Shown: positions 22,396-34,570 of the stretch, one piece after another
How positions within the stretch are numbered: position 1 is the first letter of the stretch
Layout: every line of letters starts with the position of its first letter
Notes under the pieces: model-generated
What the model saw: only the letters and a program-made list of their open reading frames with translations
Told to the model about the DNA's origin: nothing
Databases searched by the model: none
Origin: Blepharisma japonicum
Taxonomy: Eukaryota > Ciliophora > Heterotrichea > Heterotrichida > Blepharismidae
Assembly (NCBI GenBank): GCA_949751835.1
Contig: CATKHK010000021.1
Coordinates: forward strand, 186,001-250,000
Length of the DNA: 64,000 nt
Reading direction: 5' to 3'
Translations under genes and position numbers: made by a program

Positions 22396-24588
22396 ATGGA
22401 TAATAATTCATCACATATCGACTTTAATATAGATGATCTCCCTTTCATTGGCACTGAAAAAACTGAAGAAGAAATCCAAAGAGTAACCATCAATGAAGAT
22501 TACACAACTGGAGAAAAAGCAATTTATATACTGGAAGATGGCACCAAAGATCAAAAAATTGCTGTTCTTTCGAACCTTACTATGTATGCTGAAGAAAAAA
22601 ACTGGAATGATATCTTAGATATTATTATTGAAAATATTAAACGGTGGGAAGATACTATTCAAATAGCAGCTGGAATTGGGTTTAATAAAGTGATTAAAAA
22701 AATTGAGCTAGATTATGAAGATTACGAAGTGATTTTTAAAGCCACAGTCACTGTCCTTGGAATGTGAACTTCAGAGCCTTCAGAGGTTGTGGAAATATGA
22801 AACACACTTTTTGGAAATTTATGTGAAAAAGGTGACAGGATTTTAACCCAAATCCATTTTATTCCATTTATTATATCCCAAGCTGAATGTGTTCAGTATT
22901 ATATGACAAGAGCCAATGCATGCATTTTGATAGGAAAGTTATCAAAGCACGATTTTGATTCAAAAATGCATGAGCTTGTATATAAGCTTATGCAAGATGC
23001 ATTTATCAAAGTAAGAGTCAAAATGGCTGAAAATTTGCCAAAGATCTCTGATTATTATTTGCCTCATAAAGAAGATGAATTGTATGTATTGCTTCTGTCT
23101 TTGATAGAAGACCAAAGCTCAGAAGTTATTGTGGTATCAATTAAAACTTTTGCAGAAATTGTAGAAAGTCTTCCAGAAAATATGAATAAAAAACTCCTGC
23201 CAAGTATTTATAAATTATGGTTCAAGGCTAGCAATCAGACTATTATAGATGAATTATCAAAACATCTAGGGAAAATTCTCTTTGGATTAAAACAACAGCT
23301 AAAAACAGCAGAGATTAAAACTGATTTATTGATATTGCTTAATAGGCTAATTACACATGATAGAGTTGATATAAGGAAAAATGTAGCTTATAATTTCCCA
23401 GGAATTATCCTAGCACTTGGAACAGCTTGCTTTAAAGATCGGCTAAAAATTGGATATGAAGCATTATGCCGTGACTCTTCATTAGAAATAAGAAAAATTA
23501 TTTCTTTAAGCTTTCACGAGATTGTAAAAATTTTGAATCCGAAAGTTCAATCTTTAGTCCCTTTATTTAATGAAATGATAAAAGACCCTGTCACACAATG
23601 AAATATTATATCAAATTTACATCTAATTTCACAGTACATAAATTTAAATGAGCAAGAAAATTTATATCAATATTTAATACAATTATTAGATATTATTCCC
23701 AACTGGAGAAGCACGAATACATTATTATCGCAAATGAATCTTATTTTACCTCAAATTCCTTTGTGCATTGTTTCAGCACTTTTATATCCAAAACTTGTAA
23801 TGTTAATGCACAATGCTAATATACCAATAAAGCATCAAAGCTCAAAACTTGTTATTCAAATTCTAAAACTTTGCCCATATGAGCTTCGACAGTTGTTATC
23901 TGATAAAATAATCCAAAACTTTGCTCAATCAGCTCATGCAGCTGACAGAAAAATTTTTATTGATTTTTGTATTCACACAAAAGAATTTTGTTCAAGAAAT
24001 GCGTTTAAAAATTTATATTTCCAGCCATTATTACAGCTATCAAAAGACAGTGTCAAAGATATCAGACTTAAATTTCTTATTGAGTACCCAAATTTACGCG
24101 AAAGAATTTCCTCAAATGACATTGTAGCTTCTAATGATATAGATTTAGTGCTAGAAGAAATGCATGATGATAACGAACTAATCATTAGGGAAATGGCTGA
24201 AAAGGTGCAAGGAATTGTAACAAGCGATGGGTACTGAAAGGCCATTAATAGCCCTGATGCTTTGCTAAAAGATAAGTTACTACTTCATACAGAAACCGAT
24301 TTAAAAGAAGGAGAAGTACCAAAAGCTATTGAAGAAGAAACTAAAGGAAAAAGGACGATGAAGAAAGCTAGCACTTATACTGTAAAAAGTGGGACTAATG
24401 GAATAAAATCACCGAATTTAACGAGAGCAAGTCTGCATCAGGCACAGAAAATATTAAGCCCAAGTGCACCAAGAGTGTCCATTTTTAGAAAGGATGGAAA
24501 AAGAATGTCTTTAGATGATAAAGTTAGCTCACCTTTAGGCTCACATTTAAGTAAGACTTTGGGAGCAGGATCAAGAAAGCAATTATAG
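22396..24588 (+). CDS. HEAT-repeat protein, PP2A/PP4 regulatory-subunit-like
   Basis: 730 residues with four TGA Trp codons. The core is a solenoid of HEAT repeats, seen as FIKVRVKMAENLPKISDYY, SEVIVVSIKTFAEIVESL, VDIRKNVAYNFPGIILAL and LEIRKIISLSFHEIVKIL. The spacing and motifs are those of PP2A scaffold A and PP4 regulatory subunit 1. Acidic N-terminus and Ser/Lys-rich tail of about 110 residues suggest the PPP4R1-like branch, which guides a PP2A-family phosphatase; this choice is inference. A PP2A catalytic subunit is encoded at 43452-44381. Confidence 0.82.
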
Positions 24589-24852
24589 AAAATCGATGTT
24601 TAGCATTATTAGATGAATATTTAATATAAATTTGGTATAATTCATATATTATTTCCTGTTCTAGAAACTTCTAATAATAAAATTTAAAAAAATGAGAATG
24701 CAATTTAAATCTTAAGTATATTAATTAATTTTATTTCTAATAAATTCATAAGTTAGAGACTTAATTACAATCTCTAAAAATTTAACCTCTTTGTGTTATT
24801 CTAAAACCTTTACATATATGCTCATATTTGTAGTTAATAGCCATAGAAATAA

Positions 24853-26112
24853 ATGAAAGCTGTTCTCTTTTTATGCTCTTTATCAATATTCGTTCTTTCT
24901 GAGAAAACTCTTAATAACCAGTTTTTAACTGGTGTTCTCGAAGGTGCTGACTTGATCACGAACGTTGACGCAGCAACTTGTGATTATTCACCGAGCGAAG
25001 ATGCTCACAATAATTTATTCGACAGCGCTTGGGAAAAGTTTGTCTTCGATTTATTTGATATTACAGTCAATTGTCAGTTTGGGCACGCATTAAGACCACT
25101 TACTAACCTTAGATCTTCTAAGGAAATGATGGCAAGAGCTCAGCAAAGATTTGAAGACGCCAAAGCTAAAGGTCAGTTTCCTGTACTCCATGACTTGAAT
25201 ATGTATGGAAAAATCCTTGGGAAGTGGCTTACTCAATATATAAGAATGGCTTCTCCAAGTGCTTTTAAGTTTGCCGATGATGATTCGTCATTGGTAGCCT
25301 TCGCTGACAGCTCTGCATTGCCTGTTGCATTTTTTCATGGGATTAACGGAGCTTGCGCTGATGAAAATTATAAGGTGTTTGAGAATTACCTAAGATTTCA
25401 GCTTGGGACTTATGTCAGTTGCATTGAGATTGGTAATGGATATTGGGCAAGCAATTTGATGCCAATGACTGAGCAAGTAAATGAAGCCTGCACCAAAGTA
25501 AAAGCTGACCCTAATTACCAAGGAAAATTCAATTTAATTGGCATTTCTCAAGGCGGGATGATTGCGAGAGGAATCCTGCAGCTTTGTCCTGGTCTTCAAG
25601 TCAATAATTTAGTGACTATTGGATCACCAGTTATGGGAGTTAGAAAATTCCCAGAATGCGAAATTGGTGTAAGATGTGCCATGTATGACAATGCTGCCAA
25701 ATTAGGAGTCTATTCTAGTGCTTTTCAAGCTCTTGGGCCTGGCGGTTATCTAAAAGATCAATATCAGTATAAAACTTATCTTAAAAAGAGTAGTTTTTTG
25801 GCCGATTTAAATAATGAGAGACATATCAATAAAAAATATATCGATGCCTACTTGAGCTTAGAACATTTCGTGCAGTTTTACTTTACCGAAGATAGCGTTG
25901 TTATTCCTAAACAGAGCGAATGGTTTGGCTATTTCAAAGAAAATTCTGAGGTAATGCTAGCTTATAACGAAACTTCAGACTATATAAACAACTACCTAGG
26001 CTTTAGAACTATGGATGAACAAGGGAAGATCATTAGAGTTTTGATTGAAGCTGGACACTGCGATTTGACCGCCAGGCAAGTTAAACGATATCTGCTTCCT
26101 TATCTTCGGTAA
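24853..26112 (+). CDS. Palmitoyl-protein thioesterase 1-like lysosomal hydrolase, copy 1
   Basis: 419 residues with a signal peptide (MKAVLFLCSLSIFVLS). The C-terminal 270 residues match PPT1, which removes fatty acyl groups from cysteine in lysosomes. The triad is Ser232 in GISQGG, Asp347 in TEDSVVIPK and His402 in AGHCDL; FFHGINGAC is the oxyanion-side loop. Ahead of it lie about 140 residues not present in animal PPT1 (306 residues), with WEKFVFDLFDITVNCQF and HALRPLTNLRSS. Tandem with a paralogue 203 bases downstream. No TGA and no intron. Confidence 0.93.
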   Translation: MKAVLFLCSLSIFVLSEKTLNNQFLTGVLEGADLITNVDAATCDYSPSEDAHNNLFDSAWEKFVFDLFDITVNCQFGHALRPLTNLRSSKEMMARAQQRFEDAKAKGQFPVLHDLNMYGKILGKWLTQYIRMASPSAFKFADDDSSLVAFADSSALPVAFFHGINGACADENYKVFENYLRFQLGTYVSCIEIGNGYWASNLMPMTEQVNEACTKVKADPNYQGKFNLIGISQGGMIARGILQLCPGLQVNNLVTIGSPVMGVRKFPECEIGVRCAMYDNAAKLGVYSSAFQALGPGGYLKDQYQYKTYLKKSSFLADLNNERHINKKYIDAYLSLEHFVQFYFTEDSVVIPKQSEWFGYFKENSEVMLAYNETSDYINNYLGFRTMDEQGKIIRVLIEAGHCDLTARQVKRYLLPYLR

Positions 26113-26315
26113 CCATAGATGAATAATTAAAAATATTAAAACTAAGATAAATATCTTTAATTAATATTATTTATATAAAGAAACATAATCCAATCCTGGA
26201 TTCTGACATTATTTTTTATAAAATATAAGCCCTTTATGCTAAATTTAAAATATTCATATAAATATTGACTCTCTTGAAATTCCTCATATTTGTGACTAAT
26301 ATTGGTAGAAATAAA

Positions 26316-27572
26316 ATGAAAGCCGTTCTCTTTTTATGTGTTTTATCATTCGTCCTTTCTGAGAAGGCTCTCAATAACCAGTTTCTAACTGGAGTTCTTG
26401 AGGGTGCTGACTTAATCTCAAAAGTTGACTCTCTAACCTGCGATTATTCACCAAGCGATGATGACCAGGAGAATAAATTCGCCAGCGCCTGGGAGAAGTT
26501 TGTTTTCGACCTCATTGACATTACAGTTAATTGCAAGTTTGAGCACGCTCTAAGACCACTTACCAACCTTAGAACTTCTGAAGAAATGATGGTTAGAGCT
26601 CAACAAAGATTTGAAGACGCTAAAGCCAAAGGTCAATTCCCAGTATTATCTGACATCAACTTGTATGGGAAAATCCTTGGATCATGGCTTACCCAGTACA
26701 TAAGAATGGCTTCTCCAAGTGCTTTTAAGTTCAGCTATGAGTCTCCTGCATTAGTCGCCCTAGCTGATAGCACTGCGTTGCCTGTCCTATTTTTCCATGG
26801 AATTAATGGAGCTTGCACTGATGAAAACTACGTAGAATTCGGGGATTATCTAAGAGAACAACTTGGAACCTATGTCTCTTGCATCGAAATTGGCAATGGA
26901 GCCCAGTCAAGCATCTTGATGTCAATGACTGATCAAGTCAATGAAGCCTGCACCAAAGTAAAAGCTGACCCTAATTATCAAGGAAGATTCAATTTAATTG
27001 GAATTTCCCAAGGTGGAGTTGTGGCTAGAGGAGTTTTCCAGCACTGCTCTGGTCTTCAAGTCAATAATTTACTGACTATTGGATCACCAGTTATGGGCGT
27101 TAATAAATTCCCTAACTGCGAACTTGGTGTCAAATGTGCCATTTATAACAATGCTGCTAGATTAGGAGCTTATTCTAGCGCTTTTCAAGCTCTTGGGCCT
27201 GGAGGATATGTTAAAGATCAATATCAGTACGAGACTTATCTTAAGAAGAGCAGCTTTTTGGCCGATTTAAATAACGAAAGAAGCATCAATCAAAACTATA
27301 TTGACCTTTATTTGAACTTAAAATATTTCGTGCAATTTTACTTCACCGAAGATACCGTTGTTATTCCAAAGCAAAGCGAGTGGTTTGGCTATTTCAAAGA
27401 AAATTCGGAAATAATGCAACCTTATAACGAAACCTTGGACTATGTAAACAACTACCTTGGCGCCCAAAACATGGATGCTGAAGGAAAGATTATTAGAACT
27501 TTAATTGAAGCTGGGCACTGCAAATTGACTCATGAGCAGGTTGACCAATACCTTATTCCATATCTTCAATAA
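26316..27572 (+). CDS. Palmitoyl-protein thioesterase 1-like lysosomal hydrolase, copy 2
   Basis: 418 residues; start taken at ATG 26316, which gives the same signal peptide as copy 1 (MKAVLFLCVLSFVLS). All active-site motifs are kept: GISQGG, TEDTVVIPK, AGHCKL. About three quarters of residues equal copy 1 by eye, with most change in the N-terminal extension and surface loops. The pair is a tandem duplication with both copies apparently functional; such expansion of secreted hydrolases is common in phagotrophic ciliates. Confidence 0.93.
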   Translation: MKAVLFLCVLSFVLSEKALNNQFLTGVLEGADLISKVDSLTCDYSPSDDDQENKFASAWEKFVFDLIDITVNCKFEHALRPLTNLRTSEEMMVRAQQRFEDAKAKGQFPVLSDINLYGKILGSWLTQYIRMASPSAFKFSYESPALVALADSTALPVLFFHGINGACTDENYVEFGDYLREQLGTYVSCIEIGNGAQSSILMSMTDQVNEACTKVKADPNYQGRFNLIGISQGGVVARGVFQHCSGLQVNNLLTIGSPVMGVNKFPNCELGVKCAIYNNAARLGAYSSAFQALGPGGYVKDQYQYETYLKKSSFLADLNNERSINQNYIDLYLNLKYFVQFYFTEDTVVIPKQSEWFGYFKENSEIMQPYNETLDYVNNYLGAQNMDAEGKIIRTLIEAGHCKLTHEQVDQYLIPYLQ

Positions 27573-27768
27573 TTTAAGCTTCCGAATTATTATTAAAACT
27601 GACTTATAATTTTTTAATTTTCTTTTAGATATTCTAGTCATACGTTTATATTCTATAATTGATACAATAATAAAAGTGATCAATATAATAGATATTTAGA
27701 CGATTTTGTGGATGCATAAATGGAGATAAGTGCGACGCCTTAACTTTTACAAATAAAATCTTAAATAA

Positions 27769-28389
27769 ATGTCTGATTCGATAATCGCGCCAACATATGA
27801 GACACCCGAAAAATTACCGCTTAAGGCGTCTAAGGTAAAAAAAGGAGAAATACAAGTTATTTTTGGCCCCATGTTCTCTGGAAAGTCTACAGAGCTACTA
27901 CGCAGAATCCGGAGGTACAAAGTTCGTAATGATTCATGCATTTTGCTTAAAACTAAAGATGCTCGCTATGAAAATGATGAAGATAAAGTCATTACTCATG
28001 ACTTGGTAAACTACTTTGAAGCATTTGCATGTGATACTCTATATGAGGCTGAAGATGTAGCTGACTCTCATGACGTTATAGGGATAGATGAAGGGCAATT
28101 TTTCTCAGACATCATCAGTTTTGTCGAAGATATGGCGAATAGAGGTAAAATTGTAATCATTGCTTGCCTAGATTCTGATTTCAGAAGAGAACCATTTGGA
28201 ACTATTTGCCAATTAATTGCAAAAGCAGAAAGAGTTACTAAGCTAAGCAGTATCTGCCACTATTGCAAAGATGATGCAGCGTTTAGTGCAAGGCTGACAC
28301 AAGAGCAAGCAATAAAAGTGATAGGTGGCCCTGATAAATACAAGCCAGTGTGCAGAACTTGCTATTTTTTACACTCCCATTCTTCATAA
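27769..28389 (+). CDS. Thymidine kinase (TK1 type)
   Basis: 206 residues. P-loop GPMFSGKST, Walker B-like DEGQFF, the lasso-domain zinc cysteines CHYC and CRTC, and substrate loop VIGGPDKYKPVC identify cytosolic TK1-type thymidine kinase, which phosphorylates thymidine in the salvage pathway. The N-terminal 28 residues (acidic, Pro-containing) are extra. Works downstream of salvage rather than of the ribonucleotide reductase at 246-2204; both feed the dNTP pool. Confidence 0.96.
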   Translation: MSDSIIAPTYETPEKLPLKASKVKKGEIQVIFGPMFSGKSTELLRRIRRYKVRNDSCILLKTKDARYENDEDKVITHDLVNYFEAFACDTLYEAEDVADSHDVIGIDEGQFFSDIISFVEDMANRGKIVIIACLDSDFRREPFGTICQLIAKAERVTKLSSICHYCKDDAAFSARLTQEQAIKVIGGPDKYKPVCRTCYFLHSHSS

Positions 28390-28474
28390 CTAATTTATCA
28401 AATTTTATTTATTCCTTAATCAGATTTTAAAATAATTGTCTATTTATTATTGAAAGACAATATTATTTGCAAAA

Positions 28475-29984
28475 CTAGGCAGAAATTGTTGATAATAAAT
28501 AATTTTTAAGCTCCTCAAAAGAAATCTGGCCATCTCTATTTTCATCAGCTTCTTCAAAAAGTGTTTTCCACTCTGTATCAAGTATCTCTGGGAATTGTTT
28601 TTTCAGTTCATCTAGCGAAAGCTTTCCATCTTTGCTGGAATCATATTCATCAAAAGCATGCCTTAATTGATTTTTCTTAAAAATGCTTTTCCATTGTGAA
28701 GCTGCTATTAAAAATTCTGTAAAAGAAATAGTCCCACTGTTATCCAAGTCACAGTTTTTCATAATCTCATCAACATCTACTTGTGCTGACATCCCTAAAT
28801 GCTTGTATCCTTCTATAAGTTCTTCTCTACTTAATAATCCGTCTCCATTCTTATCAATTGATTTAAATATTTCAATTAATGACTGTTCTTCTTTTTTAGT
28901 AAAAAGCTGGTAGCTTATATAAAGCATAATAGATTTTGATAATTTGGAATGGCTCTATATAAAAAATACATGGAAATGATTAAGGTGTGTCAAAACATCT
29001 TTGCTGATAGGGACTTCTTCAATTCCATGCTTTTCCCACATATTGATTCATGGGTGTGCCAAAACTTCTTCAGCACTTAGCCTTTCTTTTGGGTTAATTG
29101 CAAGCATTTTTCTTATTAAATCTTTGCATTCTTCTGTCATAAAAAACCAAATCTGTGAGTTCAATTTTGGATAATGATTTTTAATGTTTGAAATTATTTC
29201 TGCTTCAGCTTCACCAATAAAAGGAGGACTTCCACCTTAGTAACTCTTACTGAGCATTATGAAGAGAATAACCCCTGCACTCCATATGTCGCATTTTTCA
29301 TCATAAGTGTGGTCAATTAAAATCTCAGGCGCCATATACCATAATGTCCCATTTATAACGGTGATTTTTTCTTCTTGGTTTATTTTGTGAGAAATTCCAA
29401 AGTCAATCACTTTTAAATTAGATTTATCGTCTGGCAATTCAAATACCAAGTTTTCAGGCTTAATATCTCTGTGTACAATTCCTTGCTTATGGCAATAATT
29501 AAGCGCAGACATGATATCTCTTAGATATTTGGCAGCTTGCTTTTCAGTAAACCTTCTTTGTTTAGTTAATTTTTCAAAGAGTTCTCCCCCTTCTAAGAGT
29601 TCAGTTATTACATAATAGAATCTTGATGTTTCTATGACTTCATATATTCTCATTATATTTGGATGATCCTATGTAGATCTTTACCATGTTTTTAACTAAC
29701 TCAATTTCTTCAATTATTTTTTGAAACTTGGCTTCATCTAAATTGTCTTTTGGGATTTCTTTCATAGCTCGACGCAAATCTGACCTTTTATCGCGAACTT
29801 CAAAAACAGTGCCAAATCCGCCTACTCCGATCTCTTTGATAATTTCATAATAATCGAGGATATTTCTCGTGGTCACTTTAATGAAGCCGCTTCTTCTTGT
29901 CGGTGATTGCGAAATTAGTAGTTGGAGAGACTTCGGTTGAGGAATTGGCCTGGTTAAATCTGCAGATGAGGAACAGCAACCCAT
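28475..29984 (-). CDS. Calcium-dependent protein kinase (CDPK), three tiny introns
   Basis: complement(join(28475..28954,28970..29235,29251..29668,29685..29984)), 487 residues. Starts MGCCSSS, a signal for N-myristoylation plus palmitoylation. Kinase domain has [39 protein letters not shown] and GTLWYMAPE. It is followed by four EF hands: DKNGDGLLSREEL, DLDNSGTISFTEF, DSSKDGKLSLDEL and DENRDGQISFEEL. Introns are GTAAAGATCTACATAG (16), GTAAGAGTTACTAAG (15) and GTATTTTTTATATAG (15). Their removal restores LVKNMDHPNIMRIYEV and FIMLSGSPPFIGEAE. CDPKs couple calcium to phosphorylation in plants, ciliates and apicomplexans. Confidence 0.96.
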
Positions 29985-30208
29985 TTTTAATAAATTTTAA
30001 GCATAAATCAATATTTTAATGGACAATGCATGGCAATTTGAAATGGTGAATATTTGTAAAACATCAAAATTAAGCAAGCAAGTGCTCAATGGCCTTATAT
30101 TATATTAAACAGAATATATCACTAATATCATATTTCTGAAATGGAAAAACCCAATGACACCCATCAGAATGTTAATTTCAATTATCAACATATATAAAAT
30201 ATTTTACA

Positions 30209-31591
30209 CTATATTTTTCGAGGGATTTTTGGTGATGATTCTCTATGCTTTTTCACTGCAGACTGAGATGATCTTCCATATGGTAAAATTTTTCTAGGAT
30301 CTTCATTTGCTTGCAAATGGAACAATTCATCTTGCTCAATGTTTTCTTTGCATGTAGTTGTTAAGGCTTCAATTAAGTATGAAAAATCATCCCCAAATTT
30401 TGAATTTTCTAATTTATTGTAATATTGTGCAAGCTTTAATAGTAGCCTTGTGCATCTTTCAATTTTTTCATTTTGCTGCTCCTGCAAAATATTAAGTTCT
30501 TTATATTTCTTTAAATTGCTTGCATTAGTTTCTGCCTAAATTACCATTACTTTCTTAATATCTTGCATCTTTTCTTCATTATAATTAATAATTCTTATCC
30601 TCATATCCTCAATTTTCATTTTTAATAGCTCTTCAGCTTGCCTTCTTTCTTCTAAAGCTTCATTATAATATTGATTTATTGCTTCTAAGTTTTGTAATAG
30701 AAATCCTTGATTTTTGTTTTTATTTTTAATTAATAAATCAATTTCTAACAATTTTGAGTATCCAGTCGATTTTTCTTCTCCCATGTCATTGTACATGTTT
30801 TGTATTGCTAATTTCAGTGTATATGACTCTTCACATAATTTTTGCTTTTCCATTTCTAGCTCTTGCAGCTCTTGACTTATTTGCTTTCTGAATTTTTTTT
30901 ACACTTTTACTTTTCTATCTCTTTCTAAGAAGTCTGCTTTGCTTCATTCTTTATTTGCATCGCTAATCAGCCTTGCTTCTCTGTTCATTTTGAGTCCGAT
31001 TTTTTCTAAAAATCCAGGCTTTTTTGGCTCAGGCGCTGATTATGTTTTACCTTCAACAATTTCGTCATTTATCGCTAAATATAACAGATCTTCAGCGTTC
31101 CCTTCGTTAGCCCAGTAAACTCTTTTAAGATTTTCTATATTGAATTCAGGGCTAACTAGACTATGCAAAGTATTCTCTTGTTCAGTCCAATCTTCACTTT
31201 CTGAGACCAGCTCACTTGGGTTGAATCTAAAAGTTGAAGACTGGCTTGGGACTGAGCTTATTCTTGACTGAGGAGGAACTTCAAGTTCAGAAAATTCTGA
31301 AGAAATCCTGATAGTTTCATATAACGTCTCTATCTTTAAACCTTTAACTAGAATTGGAAATTCTAGCTTTCCTTGCATATTAATTTCATTTGTACTTCTA
31401 CGAGGGACTCTTGGGGTACTCATGGAGTTTAAGTTGTCTTGAGATTCTTCTCATTGTATTGAGCTTATATTTTTAATATGAATTGGAGCTCTTTCTGAAG
31501 GCAAAACATGAATATCATATACCTCCTCATCTTTTTCTTCCTCAATTTCTTCATCAATAGCTCCAAGAGCTGTTGTGCTCTTATATCCCAT
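30209..31591 (-). CDS. Hypothetical coiled-coil protein, three 15-nt introns, 445 residues
   Basis: complement(join(30209..30535,30551..30887,30903..31035,31051..31591)). Introns GTAAAACATAATCAG, GTAAAAAAAATTCAG and GTAATGGTAATTTAG each remove a stop and keep frame (junctions IVEAPEPKK, RKVKVKQIS, DIKKAETNA). One TGA Trp occurs in SIQWEESQ. The N-terminal half is acidic and Ser-rich; residues about 215-370 form long coiled coils (LEEMEKQKL-like ELEMEKQKL, NEALEERRQAEELLKM). The C-terminus is basic. No family recognised. It begins 46 bases from the end of the histidine kinase gene. Confidence 0.8.
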
Positions 31592-31637
31592 AAAATATTT
31601 AGCTTATTATTCTTCTTATTAATATCAACAATTAAAT

Positions 31638-33831
31638 TTACTCAATAACCGCATTCGATGATTCTTCATCCGCACCGAGGTACTGATGTATCAGTTCCAT
31701 TAACAGCTCTGGCTTGGCAGGTTTCAGCAAATAAGTTGCCATACCATACTCAAAGCATTTTTGAATTTCCTCTTCAGAAGAACTTGCTGTATAGCCAATT
31801 ATCGCAGGCATATGTCGGATAATTTGACTTTTGTGCATTTCATGAATTTTCTTAGTTGCTTCTCATCCATCAATAACTGGCATATGGCAGTCCATAATAA
31901 TAACCTTGATATATTTCCCTTTATTATTTTGCTTCTGCACAATATGCAATGCTTTAGTCCCACTATCCGCTTCTATATACCCTACTTGATTTTTGTCTAG
32001 AATAGCTCCTAAAATGATTCTATTAAAGTCGTTATCATCTACGATTAGCACTTTTGCTTGAGTAAGGTTGTTAAGACATGAGCCTCTTCTAGCTTTCATT
32101 ACAATTGGAGATGTCAAGCCTTCGTCAACTAGACCCATATCAGATTCAGTTAAAGCAAACTCTAATTTTTCATTCAAATCTAAGTAAAACGTAAATTTTG
32201 AGCCTTTTCCTTCACGAGACTCCACCTGGATTGATGTACCGTTTAGGGCTTTCGCTAAGATTCCTGATATATATAAACCTAAGCCAACACCTTGAGGGTT
32301 GTAATTACCTGAGTTAGATGTAGAAAATGCAGTGAAAAGTGAAGCAAGACGAGACTGTGAGATCCCAGCACCTGTATCTGTGACTGAAAATTCAATCCTA
32401 TTAAAATGACTTGTAAATACGCATACCTCAATTGAGCCGGCAGAGGTGAACCTAAAATAAGGAATACTTCAAGCTATTTCCGATAAGATTTACCAAAATT
32501 TGTCCAATTCTCATTGGGTCAGAGTATATTAAATGAGGCAAGGTCGGGTCTAAACGAATTCGCAAATCAATGTGCTTAAGCTTAGCTTGGATTTCAAAGA
32601 GCTTGCATGACTCTTTGATGACGTCTCTAACATCAAAATTTGATTTATTTAAATTAAATGCACCTGCCATAATTCTTGAGTGATCTAACAAATCATTTAC
32701 AAAAGAAAGAAGAAGATGAGAAAGTACGTTGATTGTCTGCAATTTATCAACTGTTGCAGTTTTTAGCCTAGACCCTTCCTCCTCTATTATTTGTTCTTGA
32801 AAAAGAATTATTGAATTCGCTGGAGCCCTCAATTCATGTGACACAAAATTCAATAGATCCGTTTTCGCTCTGCATTCGGAAGATAGGGATTCGAGTTCTA
32901 TCAAATGATTAACATTTCTTGAAAAAATTACTAAAGATGGCTTACTGTTTCAATGCATTTTTTTTAGTTTTCACTCCAAAAGATTGTCTCTTAATTTCGA
33001 TATCCCTATCAAAGCTTCCTCATTTATAGTTAAAGTGAAGGCTGCTTTAATGTCATCTATTATAAATGAGGAATCTGTTAAGTGATTTAATTTTTTCCCA
33101 TTCCAATATGATTGACAAGAAATATTGTGAAGTAACTGATTTTCTTCACACTCAAAAAGCGCTAAAATATTTGAATTCAAATATTCAATTTTCAAGTCAT
33201 CTGAAAGCACCAAAAAACCATCACAAAATGATTGACATAAAAAATTCAGACACCTTTCTGTTTCCTCTGCTTTTTTTTGAAGAGAAAATGTTAGCAATCC
33301 ACTTTTAAATGTTGTACTAATATTCAGAAACTGGATGATTAAGCAGCTTGATACGACAATATAAGGAGAAAGATTACTAGTATAGCTCTCAGTAGTTTTC
33401 AAAATATCAAAAATATATCATTGATATATATGCTTAGCTATTAGAACACAGCAGAAAAATCTTGATTTTACACATGGAATTTGTAAAAGAAGTAAGTTAA
33501 AGGTTGCACCAATGATAAATATGGCTCTGTGCTCAGCCAGCGTAGTTCTTGAGAAATACCACATCAGAAAGCTGCAAAACTCAGTTGTCGAAATAACAAG
33601 AAATATTGTTCGAGAGTTGCTATTTCGTTTTATTGAGGCTGTTGAACAAATAACTAGCAAAGTAAGTACTATAGCCTTGAAAACTAAAGTGAAAACTTGG
33701 CTAGGTAATAAAAAGTCAAAGGAAAGCACTAGAAGGCCTGATAAGGCAGAGCTTATGATATGTGAAAATTTCAAATCTTCAATTTGTCTGGTAAAGTCGT
33801 CATCTCACCATGAGTTAGTTATCCCAGGCAT
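31638..33831 (-). CDS. Membrane hybrid histidine kinase with receiver domain
   Basis: complement(join(31638..32451,32468..33831)), 725 residues. Five or so hydrophobic segments fill residues 20-165, followed by a PAS-like region (SFCDGFLVLSDDLKIEYLNS). The kinase core has the H box NFVSHELRAPANS with His332, the N box ILVNLIGNSLKFTS, and G boxes VTDTGAGIS and GVGLGLYISG. The receiver has VLIVDDNDFNR, Asp642 in IIMDCHMPVIDGWEA and the Lys of YLLKPAKPE. The 16-nt intron GTATTCCTTATTTTAG lies exactly within the N box. This is a two-component phosphorelay sensor; ligand unknown. A separate phosphotransfer protein would be expected elsewhere. Confidence 0.95.
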
Positions 33832-34570
33832 GAGGATATTAATTATTTTTAGCTTATCAGAATCAAATTAGAAGAATTACAACCTAAGATGTTTAAATGA
33901 GAAAATATTCATCCATTTTAATTCTCGAACCATCTTCCTGTGGTCTGAATTGATGAAAAATTCTTGCATTAAAAACTCTGCATTTGAAATAGATTGTGGC
34001 TTTATGTAAGTCTTTAATTTCTGATGCTTATATAAGAAGGTTTCTGGGAATTTTAGGATAAGAGTTTGGAATAAAAAGAATTTCCATATTTTTTATCTAG
34101 AAAGTTCTTAATAGTTTTGAATCAAGGAAAATTTGCTAAATTAAGAGTATTATAAGAGATTGATGAAAAATGAGAAATTAAAGAACTTCGAAAAGAGGTT
34201 ACCTATTATTTATCAATTGAATAGCAGATGTTTTTATTTTATCCAAATATAGCTCATTTACTCGCAAAAGCTGTGATTAGTTATTTTCGAAGCTTAAATA
34301 TAATTTTTTACAGCTCTACAATATCTCCACACATTATTCTAAGAAATAGACAGCCTACTGTTATTTCTTTCTTTCTATCATATTCAATATTATAATAATT
34401 CTTGTCACCTAACGAAAGAGAGATTACAGGTAAAAGCGGAATATGATTGATGAATTTTCGAATAAATCCATAGTTTATAACTAATCAGTATAAATAGGGT
34501 GAATTTTATCTGAATTTCTAGCAATACCTAAAAATACGGTAATTATTTAAGCTGTTATTTGGTTTAAAAA
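33832..34570. other. Intergenic, 739 bases, nothing firm
   Basis: Contains the promoter side of the histidine kinase and the 3' side of the phosphodiesterase. One plus-strand stretch near 33880-34010 is open for over 40 codons but lacks ATG and homology. A weak C/D-box-like pair (TGATGAA near 33952, CTGA near 34021) has no closing stem. No gene called. Confidence 0.5.

Noticed and set aside
33945-34030. C/D-box snoRNA-like motifs
   Set aside because: TGATGA-like and CTGA boxes are at suitable distance but there is no terminal stem or D'/C' pair.
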